Positions 19,401-29,500 of a stretch of 64,000 nucleotides of DNA are shown piece after piece (within the stretch, counting starts at the first letter, position 1; every line of letters begins with the position of its first letter). The stretch spans positions 310,001-374,000 of the forward strand of contig NZ_QLMI01000003.1 in assembly GCF_003259835.1 (NCBI RefSeq), given 5' to 3'. The translations under genes and the position numbers were made by a program. Below the pieces are notes generated by a model. The model did not search any database and was not told where the DNA came from. It saw only the letters and a program-made list of their open reading frames with translations. The DNA is from Flavobacterium aquaticum. Lineage in GTDB: Bacteria > Bacteroidota > Bacteroidia > Flavobacteriales > Flavobacteriaceae.

Positions 19401-22177
19401 ATTATACTGTTCAGGTTGTAAACGCTTGTATTCCTACTCATACGGTTACCACTTTTACACCAACATCCGGACCTGTAGGAACAGAAGTTACTATTAATGG
19501 GACTGGTTTAACAGGGGCAACAGTAACTTTTTCAGGTGTTAATGCAACAATTGTTTCTAATTCAGGAACTCAAATTGTGGCTATTATTCCAGCAGGAGCT
19601 ACAACAGGAATGTTGTCTGTAAGAGATGCTCAACCTTGTGCAATTGATAATGTTTACACAATTATATCAAGTGATGTGACTTCATGTGAAGGAATTGCAG
19701 TTACTACAGATTTAATTATTTATGATATTCATGACGAAGAAACTGGTTCGGGAGGATTTATAACATTATACAATGGGACTGCTACTACTGTAGATTTAAC
19801 AAATTACAGTATTTGGAGAACATCTGTTCATGATGATGGAAATGAAGTTGATTATGCTAATTTAACTGGAACAATTGCTCCAGGAGCTTTAGGAATACTA
19901 AAAGTATCTGTAGGTAGTTGTGGACCAGCATCAACAAATGGAACAATAGACGGTGGATTTAATGAAAATGATGGTATTCAGTTAAGAAATGCGGCAGGAA
20001 CTGTTATAATTGATGATGTTGATACCTATCCAACAGCACCAGGTTATTATATGGTTAGAAATGCAGGAGCATTAAATGCAAGAGTATCTTATGTTGCTGC
20101 AGATTGGAGTGCTATTCCATTAGGTCCAGGAGTTTGTAATCCAAGTGCAGGGTTAGTACTTCCAAGTGGAGGAGCTACGCCTCCGACAGTTACTACTCAT
20201 CCATCATACATTTCATCATGTGCATCAACTTCTGCAGTATTAACTACAGCTGGAACTGAAGGTTTTGCTGGCGGAAATGCACTAACTTATCAGTGGTATT
20301 TTGCGGCACCAGGAAGCGCAACATGGACAGCTGTTGCAGATGGAGGAATTTATAGTGGTGCAACAACAGCTTCTTTAACTATTTCTTCGATTGTTGGAGT
20401 TATAGATTATCAATATTACTGTCAAATTAGAGAAAATTTAGCTACTTGTTATACAGCGAGTAATGCAATAAAAATTACAGATTCTAGTGCGACAACTTGG
20501 AATGGAGCAACATGGTCTAATGGTACTCCAGATGTAAGTAAATTAGCAATTATAAACGGGAACTACGATACCACAACTCACGGTGATTTTGAGTGTTGTA
20601 GTTTGTTAGTAAATGCAACTTTTACATTAAATATTCAGGCCGATGATTATGTGTTAATTCAAAATGATTTAACTGTTAATGGAACACTTAATGTGTTAAA
20701 CGACGGTTCTTTAGTTCAGGTAAATGATTTAGGAGTAAACACAGGTAATATTTCATACCAAAGAATTGCTTCAGTAAAACTTCAAGATTACGTGTATTGG
20801 TCTTCTCCTGTTAGTGGTTTTGATGTAAATAGTATTTCACCTTTAACACCTGCTTATTATCATTGGCAATGGAATCCAACTATTTTGAATCCAAATGGTG
20901 GAGAAGGAAATTGGGTAAATGCTTCTACAACAATGCTAGGAGGTAAAGGATATATCGTGAGAGCGCCAAGTGGATTTAGTAATACTGTAAATCAAAACTG
21001 GACGGCTACTTTTAATAATGGTGTTGCTAATAATGGAGTTTATACACCTACAATTGCTAGAGGAACTGATTTAAATGCAGGAACCGCTGGTCCAAATGGT
21101 GTAATGAGGACTGTTAATGATGACAATTGGAATTTACTAGGAAATCCATATCCATCAGCTATTAGTATTGGTGCGTTTTTAACTGCAAATCCTCAATTAG
21201 ATGGTTTTGTGAGATTATGGACACATGGAACACTTCCAACATCTTCTGTAGATCCTTTTTACAATAATTTTACCTATAATTATTCAGCTTCAGATTATAT
21301 TGCAATTAATGGAGCAGGAGCTACAAGTGGTCCGGGAACTTTAAGTGTTATTGGAGCAGGTCAAGGATTTTTTGTTCTAATGGATCCAGGTGCAGCTACT
21401 ACAACAACTGCTACATTTAATAATGCAATGCGTAATATTGGATATTCTAATAATCAATTTTATAGAAGCGCTAATGTTGTGAATTCAGCACCAGGTGGAA
21501 ATATCGAAAGACATAGAATTTGGTTAGATTTAGTAAGTCCAACAAATCAAACTACGAGAACATTAGTTGCTTATGTTGAAGGCGCAACAGAAGGAAAAGA
21601 CAGAATGTTTGATGCTTTAACAGATTATAAAAGTGCTCAAAATTTTTATTCTTTGATTGATGATCAAGTAATGACTATTCAAGGGAAAGGATTGCCATTC
21701 TATCAAGAAGATAAAGTTCCTTTAGGAATTAAGATAGCTTCAAATGGAATTTATAAAATTGCAATTGGAGCCATAGATGGACTTTTTGAACAAGGACAAA
21801 ATATCTATTTAGAAGATAAACTATTAGGAATTATACATGATTTAAGACAAGCTCCTTATTCATTTACAGGAACTTCAGGTGTTGTAAATAATAGATTTGT
21901 TTTAAGATATACAAATGAAACTTTAGGTAACGAAGACTTTGAAACACTTGACAATTCTGTTTTTGTTATTGGTGGAGATAATTTATCAGTAACATCAACA
22001 AAAGAGTCAATAAAGGATGTTATGGTTTATGATGTTTTAGGTAGATTAATAAAAAATAAGCAAAATGTGAATTCATTTAATGTTTCGTTAAATGAAATTA
22101 TTAAGACAAACAGTGCTTTAATTATATATGTTACTTTAGAAAACGGTAAACAAATAATTAGAAAGGTTTTATACTAA
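16448..22177 (+). CDS. Giant secreted adhesin-like protein, T9SS type C sorting signal
   Basis: 1909 residues from ATG 16448 (signal peptide MKLKLLIVALFCSVLGWGQ). Domain order as read: N-terminal jelly-roll-like region (~20-215); several Ig/PKD-like domains with TYQWY / TYQWQ cores (~215-590); two fibronectin-III-like domains (VTGLTNLSNYSFKVVAYRG, VTGLTNGVSYCYKVFVRRG); a GEVED domain (~835-990; WIDWNNDGDFLDANEM); an IPT/TIG domain (SGPVGTEVTINGTGLTG); a lamin-tail-like domain (~1080-1210); another Ig domain; then the shared C-terminal module from nt 20491, starting TTWNGATWSNGTP, and the type C sorting signal. It is probably cell-surface or released. Ligand unknown. It has its own promoter and terminator. 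Confidence 0.85.
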   Translation: MKLKLLIVALFCSVLGWGQTTIAIQDFETSPATPTWSYTNTGGGVSTTNTGTPNNQRIRNGLRSFQINNSTSTLTFDDINVSGYNSVSVIIRVSSISTNTTNGADAADYIRTFVKLDAGTFLTNTQANADIAVNGNSNSRWGYNTTGNTTNAGTNSVVAGTSGTNTGTIYSTLIINIPNGTSLVGLRINSLNNDTTEVWCIDDVEVIGTPASTNTITTDTAITGSPFCVSASTGASVSVPFTSVGTFNAGNVYTAQLSNAAGSFASPVSIGTVTSTANSGTISATIPAGTAAGTGYRIRVVSNNPTVIGTDNTVNLTVQVPAAITTQPSTTVQNLCQGSAATALSVTATGTTLTYQWYSNTTATTSGGTPVGTSSNSYTPVTTVAGTLYYYCVVSAACGASVTSNVSGAVNVTAIPSAPSGTINISANPSCGAATLTYSAPSANIYWQTTATGTSTANPTTSSFTSLATAGTYIRYVRELNGTCWSPATASASFTIVEPINITAQPPNRVITDGNNTTFTVTATGTTPTYQWQVDTGSGFVNLTNGAPYSNVTTATLNITGATIGMNGYLYRCIVSGAAPCGSVTSNVGTLTVTLTAPNNPSNIVPCYENNSIALSWTASSGGAAPDGYMVFALAGATAPAATTVVAGNASLYTANSDFSLATVVTASLGKCVYKGTGTSVTVTGLTNLSNYSFKVVAYRGNTGTGWSSGINTNGSWSTPTTNIIADMPEVSSLTASIASGQSALTWNRPTPLACYDQYLVVANQGSVVFTPTGDGTAYSPNTVYSGPNQVVYNGTGTGVTVTGLTNGVSYCYKVFVRRGTEWSDGVEVCQTPNIVYCASGATNTADSEIENVTLVGYSTTISNNTTNACTTGVNNYTAMSADLQVGGTYTVAVEFGDCDGGTQYDGAGGVWIDWNNDGDFLDANEMIGTALVAVSGGNVIQNFTINVPGGQPIGNYRMRIVQTEGGTLETINPCGTFTYGSTEDYTVQVVNACIPTHTVTTFTPTSGPVGTEVTINGTGLTGATVTFSGVNATIVSNSGTQIVAIIPAGATTGMLSVRDAQPCAIDNVYTIISSDVTSCEGIAVTTDLIIYDIHDEETGSGGFITLYNGTATTVDLTNYSIWRTSVHDDGNEVDYANLTGTIAPGALGILKVSVGSCGPASTNGTIDGGFNENDGIQLRNAAGTVIIDDVDTYPTAPGYYMVRNAGALNARVSYVAADWSAIPLGPGVCNPSAGLVLPSGGATPPTVTTHPSYISSCASTSAVLTTAGTEGFAGGNALTYQWYFAAPGSATWTAVADGGIYSGATTASLTISSIVGVIDYQYYCQIRENLATCYTASNAIKITDSSATTWNGATWSNGTPDVSKLAIINGNYDTTTHGDFECCSLLVNATFTLNIQADDYVLIQNDLTVNGTLNVLNDGSLVQVNDLGVNTGNISYQRIASVKLQDYVYWSSPVSGFDVNSISPLTPAYYHWQWNPTILNPNGGEGNWVNASTTMLGGKGYIVRAPSGFSNTVNQNWTATFNNGVANNGVYTPTIARGTDLNAGTAGPNGVMRTVNDDNWNLLGNPYPSAISIGAFLTANPQLDGFVRLWTHGTLPTSSVDPFYNNFTYNYSASDYIAINGAGATSGPGTLSVIGAGQGFFVLMDPGAATTTTATFNNAMRNIGYSNNQFYRSANVVNSAPGGNIERHRIWLDLVSPTNQTTRTLVAYVEGATEGKDRMFDALTDYKSAQNFYSLIDDQVMTIQGKGLPFYQEDKVPLGIKIASNGIYKIAIGAIDGLFEQGQNIYLEDKLLGIIHDLRQAPYSFTGTSGVVNNRFVLRYTNETLGNEDFETLDNSVFVIGGDNLSVTSTKESIKDVMVYDVLGRLIKNKQNVNSFNVSLNEIIKTNSALIIYVTLENGKQIIRKVLY

Positions 22178-22196
22178 TAACGAAGTGTATTCTAAC

Positions 22197-22229
22197 AAAA
22201 AACTAGCTACTAAATAGCTAGTTTTTTTT
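22197..22229 (+). terminator. Terminator of the giant adhesin gene
   Basis: Stem AAAAAACTAGCTA (22197-22209) / TAGCTAGTTTTTT (22215-22227), 5-nt loop, T-run. Confidence 0.88.
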
Positions 22230-22261
22230 GTTTATTTTTTAGAATATCTAATATTTTTTGT

Positions 22262-22269
22262 TAAGTTTG
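22262..22269 (+). promoter_or_regulatory. Putative -7 box of the reprolysin-like protease gene
   Basis: TAAGTTTG matches TAnnTTTG, 26 nt before the ATG at 22295. No TTG was found at the usual -33 distance. Confidence 0.4.
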
Positions 22270-22294
22270 TTCTCTAACCCCAATTTATTATAAT

Positions 22295-25200
22295 ATGAAA
22301 AAAAGAATACTTATTTTTTCATTGCTATTTTGTGCTTTTTTTGCTGGTGCTCAAGATAAAAAAGCTTGGAAAGAAGTTGATAATTCTCTTGAGTTTATCC
22401 AAAGTAAACTAAGAAGAGAAGTTTTACCTACTCAGTACAAACTGTTTACTTTTGATTACGACAAATTCAAATCGCAATTAGTTAATGTTCCTGTTCGAGG
22501 AGAGTTTACAGGTATTTCAAATGTAATTGTTTCTTTTCCAATGCCAAATGGTACCGTAGAAGATTTTAGAATTATCGAAGCATCTACTTTTGAAAAAAGT
22601 TTACAAAGTCAATTTCCTGAAATTAGATCTTATGCCGGTCAAGGTGTAAATGATCCTTCAAATGTAATTCGTTTTAGTGTTTCACCGTATAATGGTGTAA
22701 GTGCTTTAATTCGTTCAGGATCAAACGGAACAACTTATGTTATCGATCCAATTTCAATGGATTACAAAACCGTTATTGTCTTCGATAGAGTTCATTCTAA
22801 AAAAGAATCTGGTTTTACATGTACTACTGAAGAAGCAGTACAGCAATTTGGGCAGGTTTTAAATCGTCCATCAGATGGTAATGTTGTTTTAAACAACGCA
22901 GATGACGGTGTGTTAAGAAGTTTCAGAATGGCACAATCGTGTACTGCAGAATATTCAAATTATTTTGGAGCAACTTCTGCAGCGCAAGTTAATTTAGTTT
23001 TGGCGGCATTTAACAGAACTTACACAAGAGTAAATGCTGTGTTTGAAATGGATTTTAATGCAACAATGGTTTTAATTGCTAGCACGGTTAATGTAATTTA
23101 TTATAATGCTGCAACAGATCCATATACTGCATCAACTAATATGGACCCATGGAATTATGAATTAATGACAACTTTAAGTAGTGTTATTGGAAATTCAAAT
23201 TTTGATATTGGTCATTTGTTCGGAGCTTCTGGTGGTGGTGGAAATGCTGGGTGTATTGGTTGTGTATGTAGTAACGACCAAACAACAACTACTTATGCAG
23301 GTGATCCTCAACTTTATCCAGTTGCTTACAAAGGAAGTGGCTATACTTCGCCTTCTAACGGAATACCTGAAGGTGACTTTTTTGACATCGATTACGTAGC
23401 ACATGAAATCGGACATCAATTAGGAGGTAACCATACGTTTTCTCATAGTACTGAAAATAATGCCGTAAATATGGAACCTGGTTCAGGAGTAACTATTATG
23501 GGATATGCTGGAATTACAGGAGCTACAGATGTTGCGGCACATTCAATTCCAATTTTTCATGCAGGTTCAATCCAGCAAATTACTAATAATATTAAAGGGA
23601 AAAGTTGTCCTACATTGCTAAATACGGGTAATGCAGTGCCAGTTCCTTCGGCTCCAGCTACAAAAACATTACCAATTGGTACTGCTTTTAAATTAACAGG
23701 AACTGCAACAGATGCAAATGCTGGAGATGTTTTATCGTATTGTTGGGAACAAGTTAATGATGCAACAACTGTTGGAGCGGCAGCATCTTATCCTTCAGGA
23801 ACAAAAACAAATGGAGCTAATTTCCGCTCTTTTATGCCAAAAAATAATGGTACAAGATATTTCCCTAGATTAGAAGATCACGTTGCAAACGGTATCAACG
23901 GAAATCCATGGGAAATTATTCCAACAATAAATAGAACATTAAATTTTAGAATGACGGTTCGAGATAACAGACCGGGTGGAGGTAATAACGAAAGTGCTAA
24001 TACTGCAGTTACTTTTGACGCTACTAAAGGTCCTTTCCTTATTACTTCACAAAATACAGCCGGAATTAGTTATACACAAGGTTCTACTCAAACAGTTACT
24101 TGGTCAGTTAATGCTACCAATACTATGACTGGCGCAGCAAACGTAAACATTAAGCTTTCAACAGATGGCGGACAAACCTATCCGATAATTTTAGCTGCAA
24201 ATACTACTAATGATGGAACTCAAACGGTTACTATTCCTAATGTTTCTGCTCCTTTCTGTAGAATTTTAATTGAGCCAACTGCAAATGATTTTTATGCCAT
24301 TAACTCGCAAAATTTTGCTATTGGTTATACTGTAAATGATGTTTGTAATACCTATACAAGAACACTAACAACAGGAAATGTTATCACGGCTCAAAACCCT
24401 CTTGCTTATCAGAATTTTTCATTGAATATTCCTGATAATGTTGTAATTACAGATGTAAATGTTACTTCAAATGTAACACATGCAAGAAGAAATCAGGTAT
24501 ATGCCGCTATTAATAGTCCAGCTGGAACATTTGTTCAATTATTTACTGATGGAGGTTGTTCTAATGCAATTTCTGATTTATCGGGAACTTGGGACAGTCA
24601 ATCTGGAACAGCTGCAGGATGTGGTGCAAATAATAACTTTGGTACAATGAGACCAACAGGTGATTTAAATACTTTAAACGGACAAAGTTCATTAGGAAAC
24701 TGGTTCTTTAGAGTTGCCGATGTTACTGCAGATGCAAGAGATGGTGTGCTTAATAGTTTTTCAATTCAAATTTGTTACAAACAGATTGTAGAATCTCCAA
24801 ATGCTTGTGGTGTAATTACTACTACTTGGAATGGAACTACTTGGTCAAACGGAACGCCACTGAAAAATGTAGTTGCAATTTTTAATGGTAATTATTCATC
24901 AACGGCCGACCTTGAAGCGTGTTCAGTTATTGTAAATAGTGGTTTTAATGTTGTGTTTAATCCAGGACATACTCTAATTGTTGGTAACGAAGTTACGGTT
25001 AACGGAACAGGAACATTAACTATCGAAAATAATGCTGCTTTACGTCAAATAACAGAACAAGCAATCAATGAAGGAAATATTATTGTTAAAAGAAGTTCTA
25101 CACCTATGATTCGTCAAGATTATACGGCTTGGTCTTCACCAGTTGCCGGACAACAATTATTAGCATTCTCGCCTAATACAGTTACTACTCGTTTTTATGA

Positions 25201-26389
25201 GTATTTGTACACAGGAACAACAACTCCTACGGCTTATCAATCAATAACGCCTACAAATAATTTTGTTTCCGGTAAAGGATATATGATTCGTGTAGATAAT
25301 AATTGGTCATCTATTACTCCAGCACCTTATAACGGACAATTTACGGGAGTTCCATTTAATGGAGATTTATCAGTAAATTTAGGAAGAGGTTTTAATTTAA
25401 TTGGAAATCCATATGCATCACCTATTAATGCAGATAGATTCTTAAATGACAACGAAACAACAGTTGGAGCCTTATATTTCTGGACACACTCAGTGGCTGC
25501 AAGTGGAGGTGTTTATCCAGTTAATAATTATGCAAGTTATACTAAATTAGGGGGAACTGCAGCTGCAGCTGGCGGACCAGTGCCTAATGGAACTATTCAA
25601 ACGGGTCAAGGTTTTTATGTAAGAGCTTATGATTTTGGTACTGCATTGTTTTCTAATTTCCAAAGAGTTAATGCTTCAGTTTCTACACAGTTTTACAGAA
25701 CTTCAGAAGCAACAACTTCTGTGGCTGAAAAACATAGAATTTGGTTAAACTTAAACGATTCGAATGTTTCTTATAATCAAATGTTAGTAGGTTATACTGA
25801 AGGAGCAACTTCAGGATTTGACATTGCAATAGACGGTAGAATTTTAGATGATTCTAAACCAAACTTATATTCGGTATTAAATGCTGATAAATTAGTAATT
25901 CAAGGAAAAGGGTTGCCTTTTACTGATGAGGATATTGTTCTTTTAGGATTGAAAGTATTAGTTCCAGGAAACTATTCGATTTCGTTAGAAAATGTTGATG
26001 GATTATTTGTAAATCAAGATGTTTTTGTAAAAGATAAGTATTTGAATGTTATTCATAATATCAAACAAGGCGCTTATTCATTTACATCACAAGAAGGAAC
26101 ATTTGAAGATCGTTTTGAATTGGTTTACAAAAACACAACATTAGGAGGTGAAGATTTTGTTAATGAAAATGCATTAACAGTCTACACTTCAAACAACGGT
26201 ATTGTTGTAAATTCTTCAGAAATGATTTCAGAAGTAGTTGTTTATGATGTTTTAGGAAGAAAATTACACCAACAAACAGTTAATCAAGAAGAGGTTGTTA
26301 TCTCTAAGATTGTAAAATCAAACCAAGCCTTATTGGTTAAGACAACATTGTCAAATGGTCAAGTAATTACGAAGAAAGTAATTTATTAA
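22295..26389 (+). CDS. Secreted reprolysin-like zinc metalloprotease with P domain, T9SS type C signal
   Basis: 1364 residues; signal peptide ends near FFAGAQ. After a propeptide-like region (~20-210) comes the catalytic domain with the metzincin zinc site HEIGHQLGGNHTF (~residue 370) and a downstream NMEPGSGVTIMGYAG Met-turn. Next are Ig-like regions (~450-680) and a proprotein-convertase P domain (~685-835; FSLNIPDNVVITDVNV ... GNWFFRVAD). The shared C-terminal module begins at nt ~24820 (TTTWNGTTWSNGTP). The last ~240 residues are nearly identical to those of the next gene. In the sorting signal it has DIVLLG where its three neighbours have V/I-P-L/I-G. Predicted role: extracellular proteolysis. 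It is paralogous to the type A protease at 41208. Confidence 0.88.
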   Translation: MKKRILIFSLLFCAFFAGAQDKKAWKEVDNSLEFIQSKLRREVLPTQYKLFTFDYDKFKSQLVNVPVRGEFTGISNVIVSFPMPNGTVEDFRIIEASTFEKSLQSQFPEIRSYAGQGVNDPSNVIRFSVSPYNGVSALIRSGSNGTTYVIDPISMDYKTVIVFDRVHSKKESGFTCTTEEAVQQFGQVLNRPSDGNVVLNNADDGVLRSFRMAQSCTAEYSNYFGATSAAQVNLVLAAFNRTYTRVNAVFEMDFNATMVLIASTVNVIYYNAATDPYTASTNMDPWNYELMTTLSSVIGNSNFDIGHLFGASGGGGNAGCIGCVCSNDQTTTTYAGDPQLYPVAYKGSGYTSPSNGIPEGDFFDIDYVAHEIGHQLGGNHTFSHSTENNAVNMEPGSGVTIMGYAGITGATDVAAHSIPIFHAGSIQQITNNIKGKSCPTLLNTGNAVPVPSAPATKTLPIGTAFKLTGTATDANAGDVLSYCWEQVNDATTVGAAASYPSGTKTNGANFRSFMPKNNGTRYFPRLEDHVANGINGNPWEIIPTINRTLNFRMTVRDNRPGGGNNESANTAVTFDATKGPFLITSQNTAGISYTQGSTQTVTWSVNATNTMTGAANVNIKLSTDGGQTYPIILAANTTNDGTQTVTIPNVSAPFCRILIEPTANDFYAINSQNFAIGYTVNDVCNTYTRTLTTGNVITAQNPLAYQNFSLNIPDNVVITDVNVTSNVTHARRNQVYAAINSPAGTFVQLFTDGGCSNAISDLSGTWDSQSGTAAGCGANNNFGTMRPTGDLNTLNGQSSLGNWFFRVADVTADARDGVLNSFSIQICYKQIVESPNACGVITTTWNGTTWSNGTPLKNVVAIFNGNYSSTADLEACSVIVNSGFNVVFNPGHTLIVGNEVTVNGTGTLTIENNAALRQITEQAINEGNIIVKRSSTPMIRQDYTAWSSPVAGQQLLAFSPNTVTTRFYEYLYTGTTTPTAYQSITPTNNFVSGKGYMIRVDNNWSSITPAPYNGQFTGVPFNGDLSVNLGRGFNLIGNPYASPINADRFLNDNETTVGALYFWTHSVAASGGVYPVNNYASYTKLGGTAAAAGGPVPNGTIQTGQGFYVRAYDFGTALFSNFQRVNASVSTQFYRTSEATTSVAEKHRIWLNLNDSNVSYNQMLVGYTEGATSGFDIAIDGRILDDSKPNLYSVLNADKLVIQGKGLPFTDEDIVLLGLKVLVPGNYSISLENVDGLFVNQDVFVKDKYLNVIHNIKQGAYSFTSQEGTFEDRFELVYKNTTLGGEDFVNENALTVYTSNNGIVVNSSEMISEVVVYDVLGRKLHQQTVNQEEVVISKIVKSNQALLVKTTLSNGQVITKKVIY
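24820..26389 (+). repeat. Shared C-terminal module, copy 2 of 4
   Basis: Encodes about 520 residues beginning TTTWNGTTWSNGTP and containing YTAWSSPVAGQQLLAFSPNT, GNPYASPINA and the type C signal. Related modules end the genes at 16448 (from 20491), 26512 (from ~29161) and 30830 (from ~33512). The 3' part, from 25670 on, is almost identical to 30016 onward. Confidence 0.85.
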
Positions 26390-26407
26390 TAAAAACAATA
26401 TTTTTTG

Positions 26408-26436
26408 AAAAGCTCGGTATTTACCGAGCTTTTTTT
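26408..26436 (+). terminator. Terminator of the reprolysin-like protease gene
   Basis: Stem AAAAGCTCGGTA (26408-26419) / TACCGAGCTTTT (26422-26433) followed by T's. It is identical in its stem to the terminator at 30754. Confidence 0.9.
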
Positions 26437-26454
26437 ATTAAATTCATTTATTAA

Positions 26455-26485
26455 TTGTTAAATATTAAAAACTTTATTATGTTTG
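26455..26485 (+). promoter_or_regulatory. Putative promoter of the M43 protease gene
   Basis: TTG at 26455-26457, 20-bp spacer, TATGTTTG at 26478-26485; ATG at 26512. Confidence 0.55.
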
Positions 26486-26511
26486 CTATTAATTCCCCAA
26501 ATTAAAAAATA

Positions 26512-29500
26512 ATGAAAAAAACCTACTTATTCGTTGTAGTGTTTATGCTTGCTTGTTTTCAAAGTATAAATGCTCAATCTAAACGTGTAATTGAAAAAAA
26601 GAATTCTAATTCTTTAATTAACAACGAGAGTTCTCGTGAAAATTCTCAAGATTTTAATTTTTCTGAATCGGTTAATAGAGCGAGGCAGTTTTCGCCTAAT
26701 GGCATAGTAAGATGTGCTACTAGCGAATACACAAAGCAAAAACAAAAAGCTGGATTAGCACCATCTGATGAAGACTTTGAAAGATGGTTAGCGCCTAGAG
26801 TTCAGGAAATTAAAAGATTAAGAAGACAAGGGAGATTGCCTTCAGTTATTACCATTCCAGTTGTAGTTCATGTTATTCATAATGGAGACGCAATTGGTGC
26901 TAATGAAAACATCGCAGATGGTCAAGTGCTATCGCAAATAACAGTATTTAATCAAGATTTTAGAAGAATGGTTGGAACTCCAGGATATAACACAAATCCT
27001 GTAGGAGCTGATACAACTATTGAATTTTGTTTGGCCCAAGTAGATCCAAATGGTAATCCAACAAACGGAATTGATAGAAGAAATCTTGGAATTGCAAGTT
27101 TTGATAATGCGGCAGTAGAAACAGCAAAGGCAAATACAATTTGGGATCCTACCAAATATTTAAATATGTGGACCTTTAGTTTTGGAGGTGATTTAGCAGG
27201 GATTTTAGGATATGCACAATTTCCATCGGGTTCAGGTTTAGCAGGTATGCCAGTTGCAGATTGTATTGCAGGAGAGGCTTCTACTGATGGTGTAGTTTGT
27301 AGCTATGATACTTGGGGTTCTCGAACAATTTTTCCAACAGGAAACTATGGTGGAACACAATACGACAAAGGAAGAACAATGACTCATGAAGTAGGTCACA
27401 TGTTTGGATTACGTCATATTTGGGGTGATGGTGGCTGTGGTGTAGATGATTTTTGCGCCGATACTCCATTGTCTGATGCAGCAAATTATGGTTGTCCTAC
27501 AACAAATAGTTGTGTAGATTCTCCTGTTGATTACAACGATATGGTTCAGAACTACATGGATTATAGTGATGATGCTTGTATGAACATTTTTACAGAAGAT
27601 CAAAAAGATAGAATTCTAGCCGTACTTATGAATTCTCCAAGAAGAGATGATTTGTTAACTTCAACAGTTTGTAATCCTGTTTCTGTTCCTTATATTCAAT
27701 TCAAAAGACAAGTTTGCGAACAAAGAGTAGCAAAATCTATAATCGAAGGAAATGGTTGTAATTATACAGAATTTACGGTTCCACTTAATATTGATAAAGC
27801 ACCTTCTGCAAATGCTGTTGTAAGTTTCTTTATAGATGCTTCATCTCAAGCAGATGCTACAGATATTCAAATAATGACGCCAACGGTTACTTTTAACTCA
27901 GGTTCTACAGCAGATCAAAATTTAGTATTTAGAATTTTCAATGACGGAGTTCAAGAAATAGACGAAGAATTAGTTATTTCTTTTACAGTTAATGCTAATG
28001 GTGGAAATGCTGTTATGAATACAGAAGGGAACTTCTTTTCACTAACAATTGTAAATGATGACGCGGCTCCAACATTAGTTGAAACATTAACACTTATCAA
28101 TGAAGATTTTGAAGATCCTTCAGATTGGTTAATTTTTGATGCTGATGGAGATGGAAGAGATTGGGGGCTAATTAACGCTGACGGATTAGGAACACCTCCA
28201 AATACAATTTCTGGAACTTGTGCTTATTCTGAAAAGCGATTAAATTATTTAGGTACAGGAACAGGTAATGCAAATCCAAATAATTATTTTATAAGTCCTC
28301 AAGTAACAATTCCTGCAAATGCAACATCAGTTTCTTTTTCATATATAGTAGCAGGTTACGATAATACTGCTCAAACAAGAAATGCAGGAAACTACAGTGT
28401 TTATTTTACTACAAGTATTGCTAATGAAGCTGCAATTTTAGCTGGAACTGTTATTCAAGCAAATGCGGTGGTTAATGAGAATACTTCACAATTAAGAACC
28501 TATAATTTGTTGGCATTAGCAGGTCAAACAGGGTATATTGTATTTAGACATAATAATACAGGAACAACAAATGTAGGGTTACTTTTATTAGATACTGTTC
28601 TACTACAAGCTGTAGCTACTAAAAACGTTCAAACAGAGGTGAATAACCCAACGCGTTATCAAGCTACATTCCCATCATCGGGTACTATCTATACATCTGA
28701 TGTTACTTCTGGTAGAGTAATGGCAAATGTAACTAGCGCAGCAAGCTTTAATTACGGATGTACGACAGTTGAAGTGGATAGAAGTCAAGTTTCTGCTGGT
28801 GCACCAACAGTTAATTTTATAGATACTACAGCCCCAAATAGAGTTTTATCAAAGACTTTTTATGTTAATCCAGCGAATGATAACGCATCGGGTAATTTTA
28901 CAGTTAAATTGTATTTTACAGAAGCAGAAGTTGCTGCTTGGGAAGCTGCTACAGGTAAATCAAGGACAAGTTTAAGAATAATTAAAGTGGTTGATAATAG
29001 TATTAGTTCTGTTAATTCAACAAATTATGAGAATTTTACTATTACTGAAGTTCCTGCAACAATAGGTGCTTTCGGTACAAACGTTACTTTTGAAGCTACT
29101 TTTAATTCTAACTTAAGAGGAGGTTATGCTGTGGGTCCTGCAACTGGACTTATTTGTGGAGATTTTACAACAACATGGAATGGGACTGCTTGGAGTAGTG
29201 GTGTACCAACAAAATTACACGCTGTAACAATTACGGGTAATTATTCTTCTTCATCTAATTTAGAAGCTTGTTCAGTAACAATTTCAAGTGGAGCAAATGT
29301 TGTTTTTAACCCTAATCATACTTTAATTGTTGAAGGAGATGTTGTTGTAAATGCAGGCGGAAGCTTAACCATTGAAAATAATGCAGCATTAAGACAATTA
29401 AATGATACAGCTGTAAATACAGGATCAATTACTGTTAAACGATCATCATCTGCAATGAGAAGATTAGATTATACGGCTTGGTCATCTCCGGTTGCTAACC

